From positions 17,360,927-17,424,926 of the forward strand of contig NW_024037063.1 in NCBI RefSeq assembly GCF_015706575.1: a stretch of DNA of 64,000 nucleotides, given 5' to 3'. Position 1 is the first letter of the stretch. The number at the start of each line of letters is the position of its first letter. Below, piece by piece: positions 1 to 11,199 of this stretch. The translations under genes and the position numbers were made by a program. Source of the DNA: Patiria miniata (lineage: Eukaryota > Echinodermata > Asteroidea > Valvatida > Asterinidae). The notes below the pieces were generated by a model, which ran no database searches, was not told where the DNA came from, and saw only the letters and a program-made list of their open reading frames with translations.

Positions 1-152
1 TTCTCCATTATTGCTTGAATTATTGGTTATTGAGTATTGGTTGTTGTTGCTTGAACAAGCCTTGAAATATGTGAATATGTTTTCTTTGGAGAAAATACTG
101 GCATCGAGTTGGTTAATTATTTTAATTATAGATGGTCCTTATATGGATGTAC

Positions 153-228
153 CTGAAGTTGATGTACTTGTGATGTACTACCTGGCCCTACTGAAGTTGA
201 TGTACTTGTGATGTACTACCTGGCCCTA
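153..228. repeat. Two-copy 38-bp tandem repeat
   Basis: Two adjacent near-perfect copies of a 38-bp unit beginning CTGAAGTTGATGTACTTG (153-190 and 191-228). No coding frame or function is apparent. Confidence 0.85.
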
Positions 229-2007
229 ATAAGTGGTGAATTCTGAGGGTTGGTCCCATGACCGCCGACTTACAACGCCATGTCCCTCTGACTGGATTGG
301 CCCATCTCTGACCTAGACGATGAGAGCGGGATACCTACCGCAGATGTGACAAGCCTTATCAGCAAAACTTCAACAGCATATTGATTTAGAATTGTATAAT
401 TTCTTAAAAATACTTTTTGCACTTTGATCACCTGATATATTTACGCACATTTTGAGTGTACCATTTCACATATAATTTAATAATTTGATGCAACTATTTG
501 TCTGGATATGAAGAGCATTAGTTTGTGCATATACTCTTGTGTATTGCTGCACAGGTGCTGTTGTTTGGATGTACATGTATAATTTGTGAATATTGTGTAT
601 TGATGTAACCTGTGGTGTCCAGCTACATGTAGCAGTGTTCTTCGACTTAAGGGAATGTAGATTGTTGAATTGGTTTAGTTTAATATTTGTGAGAAAACCC
701 CAGGAACTGTCATTCTATGTGATTTTGATTAAATCGTTGAATTGGATATTGACTTGTAGGTTTTGAATAGGAAAGTTTTAAGCAGCCAGTGATGTTTAGG
801 TGAACACAGAACGGATTGTTAATAGTGTGGATTTATGGATTGAATTGTTAATAGTGTGGATTTATTATCCGGCTTGTTCATAGTGCAGATTTATTGATTG
901 AATTAATAGTGTGGATTTATTGCTAGGCACGTACATATAGATACTGGATGCTGATACTGACCGTAGATATTTGATTGTAGATATTGAATTGGAAGTTTGA
1001 ATCGGTCAGTTGTATTCGCTGTGAACAACGGAAAGTAGATTGCTAGATATTTTAAACAGTGAATTTTCTTACCTGCTATAATTCCATTGCATAAACTGAA
1101 TTGATATTTTGAGGTGGTTTTAAATGTACCTATAAGCTGACTATTAATACGATTTCATAACGAAGATTTCCCCTTGACATTTCTGAACGTACGATTTTGA
1201 TGTTGTGTAAATTTGTCAAATAAATTTGTAATTTGTAAATTCACTCAGCCTGTGAATGGAATATGAAGTGCGGGTGGATGGTAAGAATAGATTGCTTCGG
1301 GAACGAGTGCGATGGAAGTGTATGTCGTTTACATGAGTGAAGTAGGAGGAAAAGTTGGAGGGAGAAGATTGTGGATGTATTTAATGAACATGCCAGTGTG
1401 TAATAAGTTGGATTCGAGCGAGTTGTAATACTGACGTGACCTGCAAGGACTTTGAACAATCCCCCGGTAGACGGCAACGGATGCGGGAAAAAATGTTTTA
1501 AACCTTGTTTATCAACACTTGTAATGTTCTTTATACTCCAAAAACACATAAATAAATGAAAACCCATCAACCCGTTATTTTTATACAAACAGTTTAATGG
1601 ATTGCTACCTCAGCGTCAATTTGGTCCTAAAAGTCATCTCTTTGAAAGTGATTAAAAGACGGTATTATTTTGTGTTTAAATTTCGCAATTGTCATGCCTG
1701 TTTGGCAGTTTATTTTATCGTAAGTATAATGAATGAACTTCACTAAGCGAAGCTTCACTACCCAACGTGGATATACGGACCATAATTCCGTTTACGACGC
1801 TTACCAGTCCCACCTTAATTATGCATTTTATTTGACATGGCCGTCAGTGGCACCGTTCAATTACAACGGCCGAAAGTCAAATCAGTGTGCGAGATAAGTG
1901 CGGATATGAACTCTGACTACGCATGTGCATCTTTGTGACTATTTCAAGACTTCAGTTTGCGCATTTATACGCGCACTTACAGTTCTAATATTCTTTTTGT
2001 CACCTAG
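229..2007. other. Non-coding stretch upstream of the ankyrin exon
   Basis: No convincing coding exon is seen. The stretch holds a decayed tandem array at about 817-921 and an AATAAA at 1219-1224 that could be a poly(A) signal or chance. The part just before 2008 ends in a pyrimidine-rich run and CACCTAG, a normal 3' splice site, so at least its right part is an intron of the ankyrin gene. Confidence 0.5.
817..921. repeat. Degenerate tandem repeat, about 28-bp unit, four copies
   Basis: The phrase TTGTTAATAGTGTGGATTTA or a close variant recurs about every 28 bp, with the third copy the most changed. It is AT-rich and not in any open frame. Confidence 0.7.
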
Positions 2008-2208
2008 GTAAATTGCAACAAAGATCTGAAAAACTTCGTTGGGAAAACCGCACTGCACCTGGCCATCGGCAAGACTAACATGAAGTGTATCGAGGCTCTG
2101 GTCAACAATGGTGCCAATGTGAACGCCAAGAATCACGACGGTGAAACCAGTCTTCATCTGATCATGATGAAAATCTCTTTCCATTGTCCCAGTTATCATG
2201 AGGAAGAG
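2008..2208 (+). CDS. Ankyrin-repeat protein, internal exon
   Basis: This 201-nt exon starts after CACCTAG and ends before GTAAAT, in phase 0 at both ends. It encodes 67 residues with two ankyrin-repeat signatures: GKTALHLAIGKTNMKCIEAL followed by VNNGANVNAKNHDGETSLHL. The turn (NNGANVNAKNHDG) and the TALHLA helix start are typical of the family, which mediates protein-protein binding. The first repeat begins inside the exon, so earlier exons lie upstream, probably off the window. The residues after SLHL (IMMKISFHCPSYHEEE) extend the helix into a loop. Which ankyrin protein this is cannot be told from two exons. Confidence 0.88.
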
Positions 2209-2278
2209 GTAAATGTTCAGGTTTTTGAAAAATGCGCAAATCTGACTTCTTTCAACGCTTATAGGCCTAACGCATCAG

Positions 2279-2646
2279 CGGAGTGCTGTGGCCTCATGGT
2301 TAAGGGACTGATTCGTGGTCTGTGGGTAAAGCTGCAGGTTGTGGGTTTGAGTCCTGGCGGGGTCATGGTGCGTGTGCCCTTGGGCAAGGCACTTTGTCAC
2401 TCATTGCTTTTCTCCACCCAGGAGTAAATGGGTACCTGTGAGGGCAGAGATGGTTATGTGATTGATTTAGCTTGCTTGCGCCTAACAGGCAGCATCGAGC
2501 TGTATACTCCCCAGGGAGCTGAGATGGTATTTGGAATGTTTAATTGGCCCAATGATCGGGGGTAATAATAATACTGTAAGCGCCGTGATTTAGTTTACTA
2601 AAAAGGGCGTTCTTATATGCCGATTATTATTATTATTATTATTATT
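2279..2646 (+). mobile_element. tRNA-derived SINE with (ATT)n tail
   Basis: An A-box-like segment (GTGGCCTCATGGTTAAGGG, about 2289-2307) and a B-box-like segment (GGGTTTGAGTCC, about 2343-2354) have the spacing of a pol III internal promoter. The unrelated body contains the phrase CCTTGGGCAAGGCACTTTGT common in animal SINEs, and the element ends in an ATT microsatellite at about 2622-2646. It lies in the intron between the two ankyrin exons, in the sense direction. The exact 5' end is uncertain by about 10 bp. Confidence 0.75.
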
Positions 2647-3051
2647 TCATTCAATAATTCCAGTGTCAAAGCAAATGTTAAGCATTTGCTCTCCTTAGCT
2701 TCGCAAGGAGTCTGTTGCATGCTCCTATTGTAAACAACAGTGGTTTTTAGTTTTATAATGTTCAAATCTATTAGGATACTTTGTGCAGAAGGCCGTAAAT
2801 GATCGCGCCTTTGACATTGACGCTGCGTCAATGCGGCTTACTACATTGGCAAGCATTATTGCAGCAGTATAGTAGTATTTCAAAGTTACGACGTAAAGTT
2901 TATACATGTGACATGAGACATGTCACCAATCTGTGAAATTTGATAGCTTTATGGTAGTCTTTCCAATATCAAATGCATATGACAAAATTAGGTGTTGATA
3001 GACCACAATGACTTTTTAGTTTCATCAAAATGTTTTCGTTCAATTGTTTAG

Positions 3052-3251
3052 TTGGTGGAGCATTTTGTCAAGCACCTGGAGAATGAAGGCGGTTCCGACG
3101 AAAAATCCAACCTGGTTGCAATAGCGTTATACTTAATTCAAAATGGCGCCGACATCTACATCGAGAATAAAAACGGAGTTGATGTTCTTTTGAGGATTTG
3201 TGAATTCCCACAAGTTCAAAATCTAATGAAACGTCTCATCGAATTGAGAAG
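3052..3251 (+). CDS. Ankyrin-repeat protein, next exon
   Basis: Acceptor CAATTGTTTAG ends at 3051 and donor GTGAGA begins at 3252. The phase-0 start fits the phase-0 end of the 2008-2208 exon; this exon ends in phase 2. The product begins LVEHFVKHLENEGGSDEKSN and continues with an ankyrin unit, IALYLIQNGADIYIENKNGV, then LLRICEFPQVQNLMKRLIEL. The NGADIYIENKNG turn is diagnostic, while the second helix is divergent, as often at the end of an ankyrin stack. It joins in frame to the previous exon. Confidence 0.85.
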
Positions 3252-4848
3252 GTGAGACTGTTGTTATTTTTTTGTTTTTCATTTGCAAACATGTATCCTT
3301 CCACAACATCGGCTTTGACCCGATGTCACCGCATCCATGAGTGCTGCGCCTTCATGAGTATTTCGTTTAAGATCTTACAAACCTTTTCCCACCGATTTAA
3401 AAGGGCCATGCAATGATTTTTTCTCAGGTTCATTTTGTTGCAACTTTCCAGTGGCGTAGCATGGTCATTTTTATTTCGGGGAGGGGGGTTAGACGTGAAA
3501 AGGGACACTTTCATCGTCCGTGCTGAAAGGTAGAAAGAATTTTCGCACTGGTAACCCCGCCTGCGTAAAATCAAACAGTGGGTAAGGGGGGGGGGGGGCT
3601 AGGCTAGGACAACATCTTCCTATACGAGTCCGCTGTTAAAATAAGGCGATAATAGGTACTGTCGGGAGAAAAGGGGCACTCGTGAAGAAAGGCCGCTCGT
3701 GAAGAAAGGGCACTCGTGAAGAAAGGACACTCGTGATGTCATTCCAGGAAGACACCGTTCAGTTTAGGGGGTTTTCTGTTAAAAAAGGTTAATCCCAGAT
3801 TTACTCATTAAAAACTGTTGTGAGAAAGGGTTGATAAAGGAGCTTTAACATTGAGGTTTCTGCTCGAAATGACATCCAAGTATTGTACTAAAAAAAATAC
3901 ATTGCATGGGCTCTTTAATACAAAGCTACCGACCATAGGAAAATGTTTCGGATAAAAACAACTCATTGGAGGATCATATATTCACGATTGGAGGATCATA
4001 TATTCACGGTTGATTTATTAATTGCAATAATTTCAAAATACTTTGCAAATGAGTAGGATAAACATGAACATGTTTTTTTTTCAATGCACGTAAAAAGTCA
4101 ATATGAAAATCGACTATAGTATTCGACGGCCAAAGTCGGGGGAAGTATACCCTAGGTTATAGGCAGTTACAACCAAGCTGTGAAAAGGTTTAAGCCAGTA
4201 AATTGCTAGAAATGACCATGCCTTTATTTTAAGTATTCAGCACAGTACATCCTATCTTTGTGTATATGATTAAACAGTTTTCTGGGATTTTATGTCTTTT
4301 ACATATTGATATACTAATAGTCGAATATTCAATTAGCTGCGCATTTTTTTGTTGGTGCTATTTTTCTACAGCTTTTTTTTTTGTATTTCCGACGGCTTCA
4401 TTAGAAAGGGTACTTGCAGGTCGCCTGGCGAGTTGTTCCCTATATATGTTAAATTATACACATTTTAAAACTTTTTTTTTAAATTAAAGAGCTCCGTGTG
4501 TGGCACATAACAAGTATTGTGGCTCTTAACAGGTATCCAGTAAATGGTGATAACGTAACACGTTGCGTCATCTCCTCTGGTATGCAGTGATTCTTACGGT
4601 GTAAAAAAGCGCCAAACTTCAGACTGTTTCCGCCCCCTCGAGTTCAGATGTCGGTTGCCCTCCCTTTCAAGGCTATGCCATCCCGATATTCCTTTCTAAA
4701 ATCAACGGATGTACAGGGCGCTTATGGAAATGTAGGGCCTTCACTCACTGCCGTTGGGTGGTTGCTCTCTTATAGGCCTTGTATGCAGGAGAGTCTATAG
4801 TTGTTGAGATTTTCACTGAGGAGCTTACCTATCTTTTAATCGTTTCAG
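3252..4848 (+). other. Probable intron or 3' flank of the ankyrin gene
   Basis: No further ankyrin exon is recognisable. It contains a poly-G run near 3590, short direct repeats (GAAGAAAGG with CACTCGTGA) at about 3660-3735, a doubled phrase TTGGAGGATCATATATTCAC at about 3965-4005, and poly-T runs. Nothing else is seen. Confidence 0.45.
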
Positions 4849-4894
4849 TACCAGAGAGGCACCGGCATCCAAAAAACGTTGCACTGTCAGCTAA
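4849..4894 (+). CDS. Candidate last exon of the ankyrin gene (weak)
   Basis: A good acceptor (AATCGTTTCAG, ending 4848) is followed by 46 nt that, joined to the phase-2 end of the 3251 exon, read STREAPASKKRCTVS and then a TAA stop. A short basic tail is plausible for an ankyrin protein, but nothing in the peptide is diagnostic and no clear poly(A) signal follows. This could equally be a chance acceptor. Confidence 0.28.
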
Positions 4895-5094
4895 ACGATT
4901 TGCCGTGCAACCAGCTACACAACATCAAGTCGTGGCCGGGAGAGGTCCTCCAGTAATTAACACGGCCCACAATTGCAACAAGAGTAAATCCTCTCTTAGG
5001 TCTTTTCGTTGCAATACATCCCCAACTGTGATGAACGATGAGCTATGTATCCAGCTATAATTAATACATATACTCCTTCCTTTTGTAGCTGTAC

Positions 5095-6066
5095 GGGGTG
5101 AGTAAAAAACAAGCAAATGTCGGAACTTTTGTTTTAGTGAAGCTAACCGTGTAGCACTTTTAAAATCTAGGATATGAAATCCCAATTCATAAGCTTTCTT
5201 TTAGTACAAAAATCATTTAAATCACTTGTGTACTTTTCAAGTTACTGAATTTAAACACAACAACCGTTTAAAGGGAATATACATCATTTGCTTTTGCTGT
5301 AATTTTCAGAAATGGATAGAATTGGGGGGTTGGAAATATATAGCAAATATAGTTACACTGACTTTTTTGAGGTTTTGGGTTCGAAATGCTATAAAAACCA
5401 AGAAAAACGATCATTTTCCTGTAGTCTGGTTCCCTGACTCCATATAAGAAGAAACAGAGCAGTTTACATACATTGTGGAATTGTAAGGTCAGGGAACCAG
5501 TCTAGCTGGCTCGTACCCGTTCATAGGTTTGTAATCGATTGCAAACAAGTGCGATGGTCAATTGGGGCCAGTATTTGAAAAAAAACCAGTTGTTTCCAAC
5601 ACTGATCGGCCGATCAGCGTTGGAAATTGATACAAACATACCACTTTTCTTGAAAATGACAGTATACCAGGTGCCATGATTTTACAGGATGCTTTACACT
5701 TTCATTCACTAACAGTCCAGCAAGGTATTTCAAAATGATTTGGTAGTTTTATCTTTTGATGTTTGCAAATGTTGTATTTTCCCTTTAAAGTTCTGTCCAC
5801 GGATCACAAAAAAAGGAGTGCGTTTGTCAGGAAAACAAAAACAATTCACACAAGTTCCTTTGTGATTTGATTTCGTTTGCTGAAAGAACACTTACCCTTT
5901 TGTGATACGTGGACTTGAAAATTACATAAGTGATTTTAATGATTCTTCTACTAAAAAAATGTTTTTGAATTGTGCTTTCATATCCTAGATTTTGAAAGTG
6001 CTACATGCAGAACTTCACTAAAACAATGGTCGCGACATTTGGGTTTCGTTTGTTTTTACTGATCCT
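5095..6066. mobile_element. Foldback/MITE-like element with about 150-bp inverted arms
   Basis: The left arm (about 5095-5245) contains GTTTTAGTGAAGCTAAC, AAAATCTAGGATATGAAA and TCACTTGTGTACTTTTCAAG. Its reverse complement, with moderate divergence, recurs at about 5915-6066. The arms carry indels, so the element is not new. The inside has no coding frame and a nested smaller hairpin at 5423-5503. No transposase is encoded, so it would be a non-autonomous DNA element. Ends are approximate. Confidence 0.7.
5423..5503. repeat. Nested inverted repeat (TCTGGTTCCCTGAC)
   Basis: AGTCTGGTTCCCTGAC at 5423-5438 is mirrored by GTCAGGGAACCAGTCT at 5488-5503, with a 49-bp spacer. It lies inside the larger inverted-repeat element and may be a small MITE inserted there. 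Confidence 0.65.
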
Positions 6067-8955
6067 TTTTTTTTTTTACTAAGGATCCATGAGGCGTATA
6101 GATCGCAGCAAATTTTGGAAAACAAAAAGAACTGTATTGCCCCATAAGAAACCTGTTCATTGAGTTATAGCCGATTGGGGCGTGTAGAGACAGAGCAGGC
6201 TGGGCGAAACGAGTCCAAAATTTACATCATCGTTTAATGTCCTTTTGAATGTCAGCGAAACACAAAACCCTACCCAGAGCCTTGATCGAGTTGATATAAG
6301 TTTTACTCACATCATAGATTTAATTTCAGCCTTTTATTGATAAAGGACCTTAAAATATTATCACTTACACAGAGAATACCGGTCTGTTGACATTAACAAA
6401 TGAGAAGTGCTGTACATTACTGAAAAAATACATTTGCCCGGAATAATTATACACGCCAACCATCCTGTTTTGCTCTATTTAAGCACAAAATTAATGTGAC
6501 ATGCCATAGCATAATGAGGAATAACCCCCACCTTTGACTTTTCACGTTATGTACATCATGTTAAAGCGCAAATCATTGGCTTTCCAATGATATAAAATTT
6601 ATATCTGTAGCTTAATTTATTCCAAAGATATGCCGCAGGAACTTCAACAGTGTCCTGCCAGGTTTCGCTATCCTCATTTCGAGCAAACCGCTTTGGAAAA
6701 AAGATGCGCATTGCGTCGCCAATAGCAGTAAAAAACGTTCTTCAGTTTTTCCACTTTTGTGGGTATTTTTTTTCCAAAAAAAATGCATAGTGTGAATCTT
6801 GGATGCCTTGGCTACTCAACACTACAAAACAATCAATATTGATGTTGACACTATTTTTTCTAGTATATTCGACTTCAGCTAGCCGTCGATAACTCAAAAC
6901 AAGGTTTTGGGTGACATTCCTCATTTTGCCTCAGTAAGTCACAAATAACACAAATCTGCCTTTAACCAATCGTAACTTGTGAAAAAAAACTACCATGTAA
7001 TAGTATTCGATAGTCATTGTACAACACCATGTTAGATTGTGGTATGTAGTTTGGTGTGTAATCCACAGTTCAAACGAAGGTTGCATGCTTTAGTATAGGC
7101 TTTTAAACAAAAGGTCACTAGATCCTTATATAAAATTAAATACGAGTGTGTATTTTGCTTTTCTGACAATCTGCAATTTGCACTGCCCTGCAGTTTTAAG
7201 ACCTTAAGACATCAACGCAGGTTTGAAAACAAAAAATGGGTTGATTTTCTTAAATTATTGTGTTATAGACTTCGTGATGCTTGAAATGATAAGAAACATT
7301 CATTTTGCCTTGGCAACCTGAATCTTGTAATATGAACTCATTAGAGCTTCAGAGTTCAGACATCTTAAATGCGTGTCAAGTTAAGTATTCAATTTAACGC
7401 ATACACTCCTGCATGATTTATTATCTGAATATCATTTCTCTTAGTACATATGTTATAAGAAACGATTGTATTAAAACGAACAGAAATTTGAAGTTAAACA
7501 ATACTCAGAGTACTGAATTGTTAATGAAAAGTTACATGCTCCATTAAAGTTGGACCCCTCGTTACCGTGGTTTGTTTATATTAATGCTTGATTGATATCT
7601 GTTATTCATTCATTCATTTAGAAAATTTTATTTCAATGTTGCCATTGTTCACAATGTGTACAAACTGGTATGAACAAAAAGAAATAGATAATTTGTAATT
7701 AGAAGAGTACTTCAAACGGAGATCATAAAAACTAAAGGAGCCAAACATAGCAACATTGCGTACAAACCAATCCGGGAACGCTAACAGTTCTTTCACGAAG
7801 GCCCCCTTCAATGGCGAGAGCCATTGAAGGAGGTCTTGTGAGTGTACAATAATCACATGTCAGATCCGTCTATAAAAATGCTGTTCCGCCCTACATGTGA
7901 AATTCTAACTTCTTGTGTGTAGCGCATAACCTGTGGAGTGAAAAAAATAGGACTCTTCTCCTTTCAGTATTTAATTTCGTAAAATTCGTCGTCAAGATAA
8001 AGAGGAAATCTGTTTCATGGAATTTTATCCCAGAGATATCAACCAGATAATATTATTTAAAGTATAGTGCTTCGCTGCGTGTATTTGAGTGTGGCTGTAT
8101 TGCATGGTTAATTATTCAAACATAATAGTTACGTGTATTTGGTGTATGATACATTACTATACAGGACATACACTTAGGACCTTATTGTTCGTATTTTGAC
8201 TGCCTTTAGTCTAGAGCCTGTTACGTTTCCTTTGAAAATGCAAAATGAAAGTTCAGTCTCCAATCGTTATTATTTAATACACAGTGTAAGCTTTAATATC
8301 ACTCTGATTGAACTCGAAGATAGTGCTGTATTATAACTGCCAAAAATAAAATTCGTTAATCCTCGTTGACTTCTGTGTGAAACTACCTTTTTCTTTCAAA
8401 AATCCATTTCCCCAGATGTGATGGCGGTATATTTGCAGGTGGATCCAAGTGTTGGTGTACTCGCAGTCTCGCGCTCGGTACTCGTACTCGAGTAAGCCTA
8501 CTACTCGAGTACTTTTTTTTTTAGTACTCGTACCAGTTTGAAATGGTTGATCGGCTTGCAGAGAAATCAAAGTTTCCTGATTTTTTTCTGTGCACATCCG
8601 GACAAACACATTTAACAGCTAGCCGTGAGTGAGTCTGTATATCAGTTTGACTTGGCCTGGGCCAATTACGCACAATGAACCATTTGTCGTATGGCCGTAT
8701 AAAATGTCTTGCAATGTTCTCAAAGATTGCGCAGTCCAACTCAGAAATGTTCGATTGTCCGAGATGACTGTTTCTTTCTCGACTTGTTCCGATGCTACAC
8801 AGGTGTGCGATTCAGCCTGATACATGTAGGGTGGAGTGTGGCCAATTTGAAGGCTCAAAAAAGAGGTGCGCTAGGCTCGCACCTCTGTCATACTTCAATG
8901 CATGACATCATTTACATGTGTAAATTCCACAAATGACACAATGATACTCTCCTCT
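6067..8955. other. Intergenic stretch without recognised genes
   Basis: No splice-bounded coding exon or RNA gene is supported. Noted within it: a perfect 11-bp hairpin CCTTCAATGGC/GCCATTGAAGG at 7805-7830, a cluster of ACTCGTACTCGAG-like palindromes at about 8465-8530, and a hairpin GAGGTGCGC/GCGCACCTC-like at about 8862-8886. The ORFs of 60-92 codons here have no family resemblance. Confidence 0.5.
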
Positions 8956-11187
8956 TAGTCAGGGGTCTTAGGGATATTTTGGTTCAGTTTCTTCCAAAAG
9001 CACCAAATTTGGCACAGATGTCAGTCATACCATACTATTTCGATTTTTGACGGGCGCCAAGACGGGCGCCCCACGGGGCCGCCATATTGGCAAAATCCAA
9101 TATGGCCGCCAACCGGGTCAGAGGTCAATCGAACTAAACGAGCTAGAATCATAAATAATACCACTTTTCGGGGTCGAGCAATCTGAATCTGATGTTATTT
9201 TAACGATTTGAGGCAAGACAGATGCCCCAAGGGACCGCAATATTGGCAAAATCCAATATGGCCGCCAACCGGGTCAGAGGTCAATCGAACTAAACGAGCT
9301 AGAATCATAAATAATACCACTTTTCGGGGTCGAGCAATCTGAATCTGATGTTATTTTAACGATTTGAGGCAAGACAGATGCCCCAAGGGACCGCAATATT
9401 GGCAAAATCCAAAATGGCCGCCAAATATATAACTGTAGAAAATAACGAGCTAAAATCTTAAATAATACCACCTTTTATGGGTTTTCGGGGTCACAGAATC
9501 TAAATATGATGTCATTTTAATGATTCGAGGCAAGGCAGATGCTCTAGGAGCCGCCATTTTTGAAAAAAAAATGGCCGCCACCCAGGTTGGAGGTACTCGC
9601 AGTTAAAACAATACAACGGTTTTTTTTGGGGGGGGGGCTCCAAATGTCTGATTCTGATGTAATTGTAATTATTTGTCAAGTTTACCACTCGAGATCATTC
9701 CGGTCATTCCTGGTGTTTCTGGTGCGTCATTCCATAAAAAAACCTTTTCCCATTAGCTGCACATGTCGGACAGTTTGACATTTCTACGCATACCACAGAA
9801 ACAATCTTAGATTGGAGCGAGAAAATTGTCCCTAGTTATTTTAAGGATGTATAGGCGCGTGTGGTGTGTGCCCGCCATGCTGAGGATGGGTGGAGCTATC
9901 AACCAACGGTCGTTTCATTGTCTTCACCACCCAAAATGTTGATCACAGATAACCAATGCTCAGGGCAACCTCTCACTTAGTGAGTTCCAGTGATATGCCA
10001 TACCGTAAATATCCATTTCTCGCATGAGAACCCTGCAGTGAGGCGGGCTCATCAAGCTTGACTTCTTCTACACATCATACAAGTTTGCAGATGGTGACAT
10101 CCTCACCTGGTTGGGATACAATTAACTCAGTGCCAGCAAACAAGTCGGCAAAGCCCCATGCCAAAATCGGGACGTACGCCCTATACCTAGACAAGGCTGC
10201 ATCCACATCTTATGGGTGCACTGGAGTAACTTGATATGCGACCCACTGAGCCAGTGAAGGATTGAGAGTCGAGTCACTGCGATCACTTTCGAGATCATTT
10301 CAAGCTTGTTTTGGAGATCCTTGGCCTATTGGAGATCTGGGTGGGCTTCAGAAGTGGTGAAAAGTACAGTAACATACTAATCCAAAGCATCTACTCCGAT
10401 CTCGGTCTGACAAAGTCCTTGGCACCACCCTTCTTCCAAAGCCTAACATGGTGCGACACAACTTGCTTCCCCATTTCATGCAGAGCACAAGGGGTGTGGT
10501 GCAACTGTAGGTATCTAAGGGGCCAGACATCGCTTCTTCACTACTGGAAGCAGCTTGTCGGAAGCATCCCAGCTACCTGCCGTGCTGTTTGAACATGTAA
10601 AGCAACCGCTACTACGTACAGGCCACCTCGGTCCAGCAGGAAATTCCTGACTTCATCGTGTGGGGCTGGCACAAAGATGGTACCAGTACATGGCAATCAC
10701 TATGGACCAACTCTCAATGATGCTTCAGTGACATGTGCCATTCTCGTGCGCTGCGGCTGCCTCATGCAAAGGAAGGTTGAAATGCAATCACACTACATGT
10801 AGGTTTCTATATGCAAGGTCCTCTACAAATGAACAGCTCAATTTAAACGCACACAGCGGCATATAGCATTTTGACACTGCAGACATTATCTCTAACTATT
10901 TAAATGAAAATAGTTCAAACAATAATCTTTATTGATTCAGATTGCTCGTCCCCGAAAATACCTGAAAAGTGGTATTATTTATGATTTTAGCTCGTTTAGT
11001 TCGATTGACCTCTGACCCGGTAGGCGGCCATATTGGATTTTGCCAATACGGCGGCCCCGTGGGGCGCCCGTCTTGGCGCCCGTCAAAAATCGAAATAGTA
11101 TGGTATGACTGACATCTGTGCCAAATTTGGTGCTTTTGGAAGAAACTGAACCAAACGGCCCTTATAACGCCTTAACATCCCTGACTA
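8956..11187. mobile_element. Foldback DNA element with about 250-bp inverted ends and an internal tandem array
   Basis: Bases 8956 to about 9210 are repeated in reverse complement at about 10925-11187. Both outer ends begin with TAGTCAGGG-type sequence, followed by the shared phrases CACCAAATTTGGCACAGATG and CGGGCGCCAAGACGGGCGCC. Inside the left arm a 156-bp tandem array begins. The middle (9600-10920) has no credible transposase, only scattered short ORFs. It is probably a non-autonomous or decayed DNA transposon. It lies directly beside the 3' end of the BEL/Pao fossil, and I cannot see a target-site duplication. Confidence 0.75.
9060..9600. repeat. 156-bp tandem repeat array (about 3.5 copies)
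   Basis: The anchor GCCGCC following AATATGG or AAAATGG recurs at 9105, 9261, 9417 and 9574, a period of 156-157 bp. The first two units are nearly identical (GGGTCAGAGGTCAATCGAAC, then AATAATACCACTTTTCGGGG). Later units diverge towards the interior. Each unit ends in CAATATTGGCAAAATCCAA. The array begins within the left inverted arm of the surrounding element. Confidence 0.88.
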
Positions 11188-11199
11188 TCTTGCCTACTC

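Noticed and set aside
9060-9600. Regularly spaced repeats considered as a CRISPR array
   Set aside because: The unit is 156 bp and contiguous without unique spacers, in an animal genome and inside a foldback element.
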